This document shows, in pieces, positions 46,492-58,275 of a DNA stretch of 64,000 bases. The position numbers and the translations under genes are program-made. This DNA comes from Valencia hispanica (Eukaryota; Chordata; Actinopteri; Cyprinodontiformes; Valenciidae): the NCBI GenBank assembly GCA_963556495.2, contig OY747702.1, forward strand, positions 53,345,286 to 53,409,285, in the 5' to 3' direction. The notes beneath the pieces are model-generated. The model was given only the letters and a program-made list of their open reading frames with translations. It did no database searches and was not told the DNA's origin. Numbering within the stretch: position 1 is the stretch's first letter; each line of letters opens with the position of its first letter.

Positions 46492-47689
46492 GGCATATAA
46501 TTTGTAGAAAACAGCTGTAATCTCGCTTAGAGGGGTGCGTGGTTGAGCCTCTTTTTCATTGAGGAAAATCTTTTCCAGTCAGTAGGGAAGCATTATGGCT
46601 TTCCGTGTTACCAGCCACAGTTGTCATCCATGTCACAAAGGAAATGGAGATTGATTAAGGGCCTTGGTCTGAAACACATTCTCTGCAAAAAATATCATTC
46701 CTTGTTTTGCCCCAAGTTGGACATAGTGGAAATCATTACTTTGCCCACAATGATTTTATAGAAAAGGGTTTCGTCACATGTGTCAAAACACACCTCAGCT
46801 TTGTGCAGTGCGTGTTATGTACTCCAAAGGGTTTGATGACAATATGTCAGAACCTAAAGCTCACAAATCACATAAATGCACAGATGAAGCCGAGCTGAGT
46901 AGGGGTCTTTGCGGGAGATGGAGGGTTGAGGGATGGTGGGGAAAGGACGTGGTCCAAGACCGGGGGCCAGACAGCAGGCGAGAGGGGATTTTACAATCAG
47001 ACAAGACTGCATCCTGTTTATGTTTTCCAGAGCCCGTCTGACTGAGCGAGAGAGAGAGACAGTTAGGGAGAGGGGCCGAAAAGATGGAGGAGCACAATTA
47101 ATGCAAGCAGGGTTGCTTTCTGTAATCATGCTGTGTCCCCATTCTAAATGAAATCTCTTCCTACAGTTTGTCTTTCCATATCAGTTCAAAACGTTCTATT
47201 TTCTTGTCTTTTTTACCTCCAGCCTGAAACATTCCATGTGGCAAATAGGAGATGTCTGGTCTTGGTGGCATGGATGAGGAGAAGCAGAGTAAAACATAGA
47301 AGGAAGCTTGAGTGAAGAGGCAGCTCAGGAGGAGTGCCTAAAGCAGCAGTAACCTCAAACCCACCGGAAGAATATCTACCTTGCATTTCAGGGTGTGAAC
47401 GCTGCAGCTCTCATATGCCACTTGCTAAACATTCGCCTCAGTGCGAGAACATTTACACAGCTGCTACTTAAATGTCGCAGCAATGACTATATAATGTTAC
47501 TTATTCATTCAACTTCAACTTCATGCAAATGCTCTGTCTGCGCAGATGAAGATCCAATTGCCTCAGCAACTCCAATGCTTAAATTGAAAGTAAAACTGAC
47601 TGCTTTCTGACCTACTTTCTGAATAATTCAGCTAATAACTATGTGACCATTAAGGGGAACTCATAGAACATACACATTTTATTTGAAGA
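46492..47689. other. AFG2A upstream intron, no feature seen
   Basis: Purine-rich GAGAGAGAGAGAC tract near 47045-47060. No exon of AFG2A or element recognised. Confidence 0.45.
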
Positions 47690-48875
47690 CGGTCAACTGA
47701 TCCTTGAACAAGGATCACGGGACTCAATGACTACAGACCCGTGGCTCTGAGATCTGTGGTCATGAAGCAATTTGAGCGCCTGGTTCTCACCTACTACAAG
47801 ACCCTCACGGTCCCCCTCTTGGACCCCCTGCAGTTTGCCAACAGGTCTGTAGACAACACCATCAACATGGCTCTACACTTCATTCTGCAGCATATGGACT
47901 CCCCAGGAACCTGTGCTAGGATCCTGTTTGCGGATTTCAGCTCTGCATTCAACACCATCCTTCCAGACCTCCTTCAAGGCAAGCTGTCCCAGATGAACGT
48001 GCCTGATCCCATCTCCAGGTGGTTCACTGCCTTCCTGACTGAAAGGAAGCAGCATGTGAGGCTGGGGAAGAATGTCTCAGACTCCCGGACCATCAGCACT
48101 GGCTGCCCTCAGGGCTGTGGTCTTTCTCCTCTGATCTTCTCACTACCAACAGCTGCACCTCCGACCACCAGTCTGTCAAGCTAATTAAGTTGCAGATGAC
48201 GCCACCATTATTGGACTCATCTCGGACGGGGATGAGTCTGCCTGCAGGATGGAGGCTGAATGTCTGGTGTCCTGGTGAAGCAACAACAACTTTGTGCTGA
48301 ACGCCCAGAAGACAGTGGAGATTATTGTGGACTTTGGGAAGCACACAGTGCCATTCCCCTCCATCATCCTGACTGACATCCCCATCACCACTGTGGACTC
48401 ATTCCACTTCCTGAGTACAATCACCTAGGATCTCAAGTGGGAGCCCACCATCACCTCTGTCATAAAGAAGGCCCACCAGAGGATTATACTTCCTGAGGCA
48501 GCTGAACAAATTCAACCTGTTGGCACGGACCATGATGCAGTTCTACACTGCCATCATTGAGTCCATTCTCACCCCCTCCATCGCCGTGTGGTATGCTGAA
48601 GCTATCATCAGGGACAAACAGAGACTGCAGCATGTTTGCGCTCTGGTAAGAAGGTGATTGGCTGCAGACTCCCATCTCTATAGGACCCGTACACCTCCAG
48701 GACACTTGGGTGTGCAGGTCGGATCACAGCCGACCCTTCTCACCCTGGACACTGTCTTTTTAACCTGTTCCCTTAGGCAGGAGGTTCCGGCTGGTGCCTA
48801 TCTCCAGCAATCATCGGGCGAGAGGCGGGGTACACCCTGGAAAGGTCAGCCCAATGTGCATGTACATAAATCCCC
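47690..48875 (+). mobile_element. Rex1-like (CR1-group) LINE relic with reverse transcriptase
   Basis: The frame 47741-48184 encodes ALRSVVMKQFERLVLTYYK, LDPLQFANRSVDNTINMAL, ILFADFSSAFNTILPDLL (motif A, FADFSSAF) and ISTGCPQGCGLSPLIFSLP (motif B region). The catalytic YADD-type region follows out of frame near 48190 (LQMTPPLLD as read, LADDAT-like in another frame). Downstream homology continues (RILLPEAAEQ-type, SRFRLVPISS) to about 48875 across several stops. Inactive. Plus-strand stops and minus frames over it are shadows. Confidence 0.8.
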
Positions 48876-49240
48876 TCTGGTTTGCAAGCACCTTGGGCAC
48901 AGGCATAATTTTAGCTGGGGACATCGGAGACATGTCCCCGGCAATATTTATAATTGACAGTTTTTCTCCCCACCACTTTTAAAAACTTGATACATAATTT
49001 TTTACCAGCACAGATCTAGTATCCACTTGTGCTCCCAGCACAATTTCTGTATTATCAGTATCCGAACTGACTGGTATTTAAATCATTCCATTCCACTGTC
49101 TCATAGCTACAGTCATGTTTTTTTTTCTGAGCGGATGCTGCAGCATTCTTTGCAAACTGCTGTTACACGTTTTAATAAAGACTTGCAGTCCGCTGCAAAC
49201 ATCTTCAGGGCATGATTCAAGCTGTGTTCTTACATTTTAA

Positions 49241-49865
49241 GGTCTCATTCACTCGTTTTTTTAATAAATTTGCTCTGGTCTCTAGTGTTATTCAATGCCT
49301 TGTGAGTCGTTTTCTGCGGAAAAACATGTTTGTCGGAGGTGTGGGTGGGTGGGGAAAAACATCAGGATTATGAGTCTTACTCAATAATATTCATGATATG
49401 CAAACATCTTGCCTCTGATTGGCTAACAGCAATGAGACTCTTATGCTGCCTCCGAAAAAACACCTAAATCAACATACTTCACTGGTGGTGTTCAAAAGAC
49501 AAATTCCAACTGTTTTTTCCTCAGATCCTTTTTCTTGGGTAAAAACTTCAAAGCTGACGTGCTATATTTGCAAATAACACAAGCCTGAATGTGTTTCGCC
49601 ATGTTGTGGAGTTGTTAACAGTTAGCTTCTTCTACCAGAGTTGCTAACGGTAAGGTACTACTAGCAGAGAAGCGCTCTGCTCTCTCCTGGCCACAATACA
49701 GCCTTACACTGGGCGGTCGCAAGCCAAGGTAGGCTAGTCCATGAATACTCATTTTCTCTGTGACATACAAAGGACCACCTTTTTCTAAATCGCTCGTTTT
49801 GCCGTCTGTTTCCTTTCTGCGGCTATTGCAGGAAATGGGAGTTGGTTTCTCAGTAAATGAGACCC
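49241..49865. mobile_element. Second TTAA-flanked DNA element
   Basis: Flanked by TTAA at 49237-49240 and 49866-49869. Ends GGTCTCATTCACT and, reversed, GGGTCTCATTTACT. 625 bp, no coding capacity. Its ends differ from the 44381 element, so this is a separate family. Confidence 0.72.
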
Positions 49866-50998
49866 TTAAAAGCGAGTAAGTATCAACGGTTGACTAATTA
49901 ACTGGTATCTACATCACCCGCTCCATGCACGTATGCACAGGCCCGTAAACTCATACACTGTGATTTTAAGCCCATTTTCAGACACCCTTTACCTTTGGAC
50001 TTTTTGGCTTTCCCTCTTGACCTGTTAACAAACTTTGGATAAGCAAAGATGGATGAATGGAAGGTACTATTCAATGTGCTGTGCAAAACTCAGAGCCTTG
50101 AGTAAGTGAGAAACTATTTTTAGTTTATTTTCAAAAAGTTTTGAGTAAAGATTGACGAAAATATCTTTTTTACCATTTAATATTTCAGACAGCTCATTTA
50201 AGCCTTCTAGGCAATATCAATGCTGCCCCATAATATGAAACCACATCTGGAAAAGGTTGAGTAACTCTTTAACAAAGATTATCTCTACAGAAAATGCTAA
50301 GAAATGACCCATTTTAAAGTGAAACAAGGTTCATAACCCGATGACGGAAACCTGATTCAACGATGTAACTTTTAATATTTTGCTTTAGGGATTCACTCTC
50401 TCCGAACTGCTGTTGGCTGACTCCATGCACACATTTGGTTTTGTTATGAAAACATCCGATGGGAAGGGAGGAGGAAAAAACAAAGAGAGACAACACAACA
50501 CAGTTTAATCTGAACCTTATGTGGACTCATATTCCCCATTTACTTTTTCTTGCGCTTGTACTTTCCGGAATCCTTCAAATTCAGCAGTAATCAAGTGGGA
50601 AATGAAAGGAAAAGGAGCCTCCTAGATGAGCAAGAATGCACATTTGCAAAACATCACCAGATGCTCAAAGTATAAGAATGAGAAGGAAGGGTTGAAAGAG
50701 TTTGGTTGGCTAAGGGAAAACAGGTTAGTATTTATGTAACAGACATGTTCTTGATTATGTGCATCAAAAACAGACCTTCCCCCCAAAATCTACATCCTCT
50801 CCTTTGGGAGTAGGGGGTCACATCCTCCTGTGCTCAAACTAAATCCTATAAATTTTTATTTGGAGTGATTTCATCTACAATACTTCCAGCTACCACTGGG
50901 TGGTGCTGTGAGGTAAGTGGATAGTGATAGCATGATAGCTCCTCAGACTTGGATCCTGAGTATAAGAGTTCCACTATCTTTTCTCATGTGTTCTCAGT

Positions 50999-51340
50999 GC
51001 AAGCTGCACAGTGCTGCAGTTGGTAGCACGGTTGCCTTGCCTTGAAGGTCCTGGGTTCGAATCCCAGCCTGGGGTATTTCTCCATGGAGTTTGGATATTC
51101 TCCCTGTGCATTCGTGGGCTCCTTCCAGGTACTCCAGCTTCCTCCCACAGTCCCAAAACAAGACTGTGAGGTCAATTGGTCTCTCTAAATTGTCTTTAGT
51201 TGTGAGTGTGTGCATGGCTGTTTGTCCTGTGTGTCTCAATGTTTCACCATGGACTGGCGACCTGTCCAGGGTGTATCCCGGCTCTCGCCCAATGACCCCT
51301 ATGGCACTGCAATGATAAGCGATATAGATGATGGACGGAA
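50999..51340 (+). repeat. tRNA-derived SINE, most complete copy
   Basis: tRNA-like head with GCAGTTGGTAGCACGGTTG (A box) and GGTCCTGGGTTCGAATCCC (perfect B box GGTTCGAATCC). Body: CTCCATGGAGTTTGGATATT, CAGCTTCCTCCCACAGTCC, GGACTGGCGACCTGTCCAGG and TCCCGGCTCTCGCCC. Fragments of the same family are at 3160, 42005 and, as tail only, near 48815-48850. Its intact B box could still bind TFIIIC, but no terminator or clover leaf supports a tRNA gene. Confidence 0.78.
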
Positions 51341-52289
51341 GGATGGACATATTCTCAATGACATGCTCCACCTGATTCTAGGACTGGGATCTGCAGTCTT
51401 TCGCTGCCACTGTTCTGAAACCTTTGGATGCATCCCTGCTCCAACATGCCTAAATCAAATGAAGCGTTACTAATTAAAAGTTGCTGACATCTCAAGGAGG
51501 TAATTCAGCATTCAAGTGTTTTCCGCCTTTTCCACCAAACCGGTCCCAGTGGCCAGGGCTGGCTTAGCACCAGTTCTTTGTATTTATGTTTCATACTTTT
51601 TTTTCATTGTCTTTATCTCGTAGAAATTAGTTTTCACTTTGAGATTAAAGGGTTTATTTGGTCTTTTTTTTTGTCAAAAAAAGCCAAATTCTGTTGAGCT
51701 TGTTTGATTTGTAAAAGGAATAAAAGGGTGAAACATCCAGTGGGGTGAATACTTTTTATATGCACTTCATGTGATTCAGGTTGTTGGTCTGTCACATATA
51801 ATAAATAAAAAATACTTAAAATATGATGACTGTGGTTGTGAAATGTGAAAAACTTGAGGGGTATGAACACCTTTCCAAGTCATTTTGTGTCATGCTACAA
51901 CTCCCTTCTACAGTCATTTTAGGATCACCGTCTAAACTACACATATGAACAGAGACAGGAAGATTTAAAGAGGTTTTAGATTCTAGCAGAAAAAGAAATA
52001 ATATTTCTGCACTTAAGGGAGAACACACATTTCAACGTGGGGCGCTCAGGCCAGAGCTGCAGTTCCTGAGTGACGCTTCCCCCTAATGAATTGTGGAAAT
52101 ACTTCGAGCATTACACTATTACAAAACCGCAGGAACGTTTTCATTACTCAGTTTCCGGAGCGTTCTCTGCACCTGTATTTAAAATACCCAACATATGTTC
52201 TCAGGGCTGAAGCTCAGCAATAATATGTGCTCTTAAAAAGCACTCACACAAACAAATGCACTCAAAAACATGAGCAAAACATTTACACG

Positions 52290-52316
52290 ACACACACACA
52301 CACACACACACACACG
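52290..52316. repeat. CA microsatellite
   Basis: About 12 CA units next to the element at 52317. Confidence 0.9.
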
Positions 52317-52600
52317 CATGTCTTGCTATCCTTGTGTTGACATTGTATTGACTTCCATTGATTTTACAATGCCTAACCCAGACACTTTCCCTAAACCTAA
52401 CCATTACTGATACATGCCTAACCCTAACCTTAGCCTAAACCTAATTCACACCATACCTCTAAACCTAACTAGTAGAGTTTAATAGCTAGTTAAACATTGT
52501 GGGGATCAGGCAAAATGTCCTCACAACTACAAATGTCCACACAAGGGTGGTGGGCTGTCAAAGGTTGGTCCTCACAAGTATAGCTATACATGTACACACC
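52317..52600. mobile_element. Small DNA element with telomere-like core
   Basis: Imperfect inverted ends (TGCTATCCTTGTGTTGAC; reversed right AGCTATACTTGTGAGGAC). The centre (52373-52470) has repeated CCTAAC words such as CCTAACCCTAACCTTAGCC and CCTAAACCTAACCATTAC, degenerate telomeric hexamers. No coding capacity. The ends show it is a dispersed element and not a fused chromosome end. Confidence 0.65.
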
Positions 52601-52672
52601 CACACACACACACACGTACAGCTGTGACTGGGTAAAGGTAAGTGCAAGGGTTAAGAAGTACAAGCAGCACAT

Positions 52673-54116
52673 TTCCGGGTTTTATAAACAGAAATAAACT
52701 TCACATGCTGATCGTGCTGATATTTATGTGGCCTGTCCTGAAATTCCTAAAGAGTCTTTAAAAGGACAAACGAGTTGGAAAAAGCCCTTTATAAGGCAAG
52801 GCTGCAGCTGTAAACATCAGCAAGCATTTAGCACTGTTTGGCTCATTTAGTCTTCCACTGGAGAATTCATGTCAAACACACAGAACTGCGCTCATTTCTG
52901 CTGCCGTTATTCTCCCTCGTTTCGACACAGAGGAGTAATCTCTACTCCTCGCTTCCTGCGCCTGCTGGCCAAGATGATTAATGGTTTTAGGTAAAAACTC
53001 TGAACCCCTGAAGGTTTGGGTTTAAGGAGGCTTCAAGGAGATTTTTAGCCATTTTTTTACCCTGCATATTCACCATTTAAATCACTGCCATTATTTCATC
53101 AAAGAGCTTTCAGTGGGTACAGCACAAAGCACAAAAGGTTTACCCTTTCACAAAATATGTTTTACTGGCCCCAATTGGGTGCAACGGGCTTCCCCTGTTT
53201 GGATAGGCTTGTAAACGCTGCGTCCGGATGTGGTCAAACCAAAAAGCACCCCAACATACAGGCTACAGAGAATCTGCACTGTTTAGACTGTGGAAATGAG
53301 TCATCTGCCAGCGCCGAGATCGGCTGTACTCCAGAGGGACGCCAGAGAGACTCCAGAGTCTGCGAGACCACATGAGAGCTTCCAACACCGCAAAGAACAC
53401 CTAAATCCATTACGAAATGCGGCTCTGTGTAAAGTTCTGCTGGGTTGGGATCATGGTCAGAGTAATGATTAGGAAGTCAGACTGGGCTGGAAATTAGAGT
53501 TTCTGTGGTCATTTCTGAGGAAGTATCTGCCCTCCACCAAGTGTTGGCTTCTAAATCTTCATGTGCAACTTAAAGTTTATTTTTTTGAAAGAAGACACAG
53601 TTTAACAATAAAATAAGACCAAGGCTCCTGTGAAGATCAGGCTTTACTTTTCAAAAACATTCAGATTTGGTCAAACTTTATATTCCAACACAAAGGATAT
53701 AAACGTCCTGACCTGAGCCAAGATCAATGCTTAAATACACATTACCGATAATCAGCTGTATTAAGTGGTTGCTTTTTGTATCCGTTATGGCTTTTCAGAC
53801 TTTTCCCACTTAGATTCCTGTTTATTTAAAATATAATGACAGTGCAGACATCCTAAATGTTTTTCCACATCTTGAAAATATTTCTCGCTACGGAATCAAG
53901 GATGTAAAATAGTTTGGAGCTGGCCTTAAAATCCTTCGCAGATTGATGGACAGCAACAGTTACTTCTCTGCTGTCACTGCTGATGTCTTTCCATCTTGGC
54001 ATGGTATAAACACACACCTGTATGTTCCAGAGCAGCAAACATCCAAATCTCCTTCTTTAATAGAGGGGACTCACCATTTTTCTCTCATTCCTGAACAAGT
54101 CCTCAAGATACTTAGG
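52673..54116. other. AFG2A upstream intron, no feature seen
   Basis: No exon, RNA or element border recognised in about 1.4 kb. Confidence 0.45.
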
Positions 54117-54832
54117 GTGCATTCACACCAGCCCTGTTTAGTCTGCTTTAATCAAACTCTAGTTTGTTTGCCCCGAAAGTCCGGATCGTTTGGGGAGGTG
54201 TGAATGTGCAATCGAGCTCTGATGCGGACCAAAAAAGCGAACTATAGTCAGCCTAAATTCCTAGGTCTAGGCTCGTTTGAAATTTGCTCTGCTGCGGTTT
54301 GATTGCATATATGAATGTCAAGCGGAGCGGGACCGCTCCAAATGCAGGAAACGGACTATGGTGCAGGGTATTCCCGGTAAATAAAACCAAAACTTTATTT
54401 TAGTTTTCCCAGTGTACCATGATGTTTTGTCGTTGTTCTACAATTTGTGTTAAGAACATAAATGTCTGTGGACATCAATACGAAGCGTGAAGTCCATTTG
54501 AGTAGACCAGAGTAGTTAGATCTTTCTCTGTTCACGCTGAGCCCATTGATGAAATGTATTTGTCTGGCACATTTGCCAAAGACGACAGAGCAATCCAAAG
54601 ACCACTAAAATCTGATGCCACTCCATGTTTGTTTACAATTCACAGGAAATACCCCTGTGTTCAGGGCTTCTTGGTGCAGCGCCAATACAGGCGAGGAGGT
54701 AAACATGTTGCTCAAAAGGTTCGGTCCGTTTGACAAAGAGCATTGTAAATGCAAAGCTAAAAAAAGCAACAATGTTGCAATTTTGGTCCCCACTTGAACC
54801 AAGTCTACCGGACCATCAGATGTGAATTAATC
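54117..54832. mobile_element. Probable DNA-transposon relic
   Basis: Left part GGGTGCATTCACACCAGCCC, then TTTAATCAAACTCTAGTTTG and ATCGTTTGGGGAGGTGTGAA, a start seen in fish DNA elements. The right end (CCGGACCATCAGATGTGAAT) is only loosely the reverse complement, so borders are approximate. Confidence 0.5.
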
Positions 54833-55025
54833 TCCACTTGGGGCAGGACCTCGTCCACGACCGGGAGAAGGCTTGGTACCCCTATACTCCTGAAGCACCC
54901 CCACAGGACTCTCCGAGGGTCACGGTCGAATGCCTTCTCCAAGTCCACAAAACACATGTAGAACGGTTGAGTGAACTCCCATGCACCCTGCAGGACCCTG
55001 CAGAGGGGGTAGAGCTGCTATCTGG
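54833..55025 (-). mobile_element. RTE-type (Rex3-like) LINE fragment
   Basis: Minus-strand codons read GAWEFTQPFYMCFVDLEKAF then DRDPRRVLWGCFRSIGV. FVDLEKAFDR is motif A of RTE-clade reverse transcriptases. Only this piece is present, ending in a T run. The plus frame of 69 codons here is a shadow. Confidence 0.8.
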
Positions 55026-56295
55026 CCGCTTTTTTTCCTTTTTTTAAATAAACAAAAACACTGTTTTTAATTAACTTATCAGACATATTTGAAAATGGAC
55101 CAGAATTATATTTTGCCATTTATTAAAGCTTGATACGAAATCTTAGCTTCTTTTAGAATGTGTTGCAGTTTACATTTGCTTGGATTGCAGCATCTAAATG
55201 AATCTGGCAGCTTCAGTTCTTTCTTTGGCATTGATAAAAATCAGCAGTAATTCATTAGCTATTCATGCCCATTCTGTTCACATTCTGTTCACACTGGCTC
55301 AGTGTGTAGGCCTTAGAATCACAAGCTGTTCCAAGTCTTCTCAAAACTTGCAAATTCTGGTAATCTGGGTGAGATTCGAACTAAATTTGGTGTGTTAACA
55401 AAAAAGCTAAGAGATAAATACTCCGTCTTCATTTAATGCATTGTTTCTGTTTCTGCAGAAGCCAATATTAAAGAACCGACTCTTAAACTGCAGGGTACTT
55501 ACGCAAAAACGCATGTCCTCTATGCGTCCATTACTAAGAACAGCAAACTTCAACCTGAAGCCGCAGAGTTAAAACTTTGAACTAAAAAGGCAATAAACTA
55601 AAGGATTTTAAAAATGTCTCCATCTCTGTCAGCCTGACCTGTAACAGCGTGCATAATGACATCAGCCACGTCAGAAAGAAAGGTCAACATGCTGCATCAG
55701 ATACAAGACACACGCAGACAGAGATACTTTTATAAATAGCTACTGGCGTGCTCTAGTTGGATTTTTCTGCTGTGACTGACACAGTGCAGAACGACATCTG
55801 AATGTGTACATAAACATGTCCGTCTGCATGGAACCGGGGATGAAAAGCATGTTTCTCCTTTGGACACACAAACCCAGAGAGAACATTAGAGGAGGAATGT
55901 GTTTGTTCACTAAAGACTCCCGTTTTAGAGGACTCAAATTAATTACCATTTAAGTTATTTTAGAAATATATACATAAATCTATTAAGACTGGAAACAGAA
56001 TCCATATGAAGCTTTAGTTTGTCTCTAAATCCTGTAACTATCTAAAAGGAAGGTATTCAATGCTGGTCCCTGCAGAAGAATGAGTGTTGTAATATAGTTT
56101 TTGGCCACTGGAGGTCCTCGTTTGGGACAACTGCATGAGAGCACTGGTAAGCAACCTAGCTCTGATCAAGGAAAACTGGTTAAATAAGATTTTTTTTTTT
56201 GTGCATCAGGTCTTTTAAAACTTTAAATGGCTTTCAGATGCTGTTCATTAGTTGTTCAAAGTTTTTGTCCACCTTCTTTATTTTCTCACATTGTA
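55026..56295. other. AFG2A upstream intron, no feature seen
   Basis: A direct 11-base duplication CATTCTGTTCA occurs at 55270-55292. No gene or element recognised. Confidence 0.4.
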
Positions 56296-56938
56296 GAATA
56301 TGCTGCAACAGCTGCAGCTGATCCAGAACGCTGCTGCTCGCGTCCTCACTAGAACCAGGAAAGTAGAGCACATCACCCCAGTTCTAAAGTCCTTACACTG
56401 GCTCCCTGTAGCTCAGAGAATAGACTTCAAAATACTCCTACTAGTTTATAAATCATTACATGGCTTAGCACCAAAATATGTTGAAGACCCGTTGTCATGG
56501 TACCAACCACTAAGACCACTCAGGTCCTCCAACTCTAGCCAACTAAACATCCCTAGACTCAGAACTAAACATGGAGAAGCCGCTTTCAGTTTCTATGCTC
56601 CCCTTATCTGGAACAGACTTCCTGACGAGTGTAGAGCTGCTGAAACTCTGAACTGCTTTAAATCAAGACTAAAAACCCATCTGTTTAGAATTGCCTTTGA
56701 GTAAATGCTTGATGTCATATGTATGAAATGTGTTCATGCTCTCTTGCTTTTTTGATCTTTCTTTTACTTTATTGTGTATCATGTGCAATGTGTTTCTTTT
56801 ACTTTTAATTTCCAATGTTATATTCCATGTGTTTTTTTTGTTTTGTTTTGTTTTTTTAAATCACCAAATCATGTAAAGCACCTTGAATTACCCTGCTGTT
56901 GAAAGTGTGCTGTACAAATAAAATTGCCTTGCCTTGCA
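56296..56938 (+). mobile_element. L2-clade LINE 3' end
   Basis: The frame 56300-56704 encodes QLQLIQNAAARVLTRTRKV, EHITPVLKSLHWLPVAQRID, FKILLLVYKSLHGLAPKYVE and SRLKTHLFRIAFE with a stop, unbroken. The tail is CACCTTGAATTACCCTGCTG and ACAAATAAAATTGCCTTGCC. It is 5'-truncated at or near QLQLIQ. The open frame suggests a fairly young copy. Nearly the same protein as the antisense copy at 35.0-35.9 kb. Confidence 0.85.
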
Positions 56939-57304
56939 ACAGTCAGATCCAAGCATGAGACTGGAGTGAAAAGCAGCTTTAAAAAAACGAGTGGTTTAAA
57001 AATGTTGTACAAGGTAGTACTTAGACAATTACATTTTTGAAATAATTCTACTGTAATTTCAGTTTTTCTTAACATTTTCAATTATAATAAAATCTATTCT
57101 TTAGAACCGCATCTCAAGCTTTATGAAATCAACAACAAAATCAGGATGACTTTAATGTTAAATTGTCTTTTATAGCAGTCATGGATTTAGGTTTTCAAAT
57201 AGGAGATCCAAAGTTTTGAGGGTGTTTTTCAGTAAACTACTGCATAAATGCATCTATAGTTAGAACAGAACAAAAATATCCTTCATTGTTGCTCAGCAAA
57301 TGAC

Positions 57305-58275
57305 TAGCGGTGTGACGGTACACAAAAATTAAGGTTTGGTACGTATTTGAGGTTTTAAAGTCACGGTTCGATAGGTTTTTGGTACACTTTAATCGAGGAA
57401 AAATTATACAAATGTGTATATGACTTTTTACTTTGATCAGCATTAAACAAAGAACCTTATTTCTGAATTCTTAATTTTCAATTCCTGAAATTTATTTGAT
57501 TTTAATATGTTCTAAAACTTAAAAGTATAGAACTGACTCGATATTTGATTGGATTTTTTTAATGAATAAATGGTACAAGCAGACATAGCTAGAGTAGAAA
57601 ACAATATAACCACTTGAAAACAGTCAGTGTTCATGTTTAGAAATGTTGAAATAATACTTTGCCCATATTTGAGAATAAAACGGGCTTAAATTACTTTGGA
57701 GTTCAATCGTTCTGATATTTCGACAACCTAGTCTCCCAGCTGTAATTAAATGCAGCATGGGCAGCTGTTGGGGAAATTCCTTCTCATTAACGGGGAATCC
57801 GCCGACACACAAGTTTTTTAGAAACGAAGGATTTTGGGCTGATTGGATGCTACTGGTCGTCATGTGGACGTCAGCTGGTTTTTCTCTAGTATCAGTGATG
57901 TTTACGTTCAGCGTGACATTGTTTCAGGTGTCTTTCAGTTCAGTACAGAGCGTGTTATGGACCTTATTGCTGTTGAAAGATGTGTTCACTGACAAAGTTC
58001 TGGTTCTGGTCCATCTTTCTCGTTCTACTGTAGCTGCATGAGAAACCATTAATAAACCAAATAGTTTAGTGATAGCTGGGGGTACTTTCTGTTTGGTCTT
58101 GATAGCACTTAAAAGTTGTGCTGCGGAATGCTGCACTGCGCTCTGAGTTCCTCACATAAACATTCTGCATGTGTTCAGATAGAAAGGAACTGTATTAGTT
58201 TGGTACAAGTGCGTACCGAACCAACAGGGCCATATTGAAAAATCCAAATGTGAATACATACAAAGTTACACCCTA
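57305..58275 (-). mobile_element. hAT family, copy E (longest)
   Basis: 971 bp from TAGCGGTGTGACGGTACAC to AAGTTACACCCTA. Contains GCAGACATAGCTAGAGTAG, CAGCATGGGCAGCTGTTGG, TTGGATGCTACTGGTCGTC and CTCTAGTATCAGTGATG. The flanks (CAAATGAC, CTGCTAGA) do not form a target duplication, so the flank has changed or the ends were joined by recombination. No coding capacity. Confidence 0.82.

Noticed and set aside
51000..51075. tRNA gene suggested by a perfect B box
   Set aside because: It is the head of a dispersed SINE; no full clover leaf or anticodon stem could be drawn and the SINE body follows directly.
52373..52470. Ancient chromosome-fusion point from telomere-like repeats
   Set aside because: The hexamers are degenerate and sit between inverted ends of a small element.
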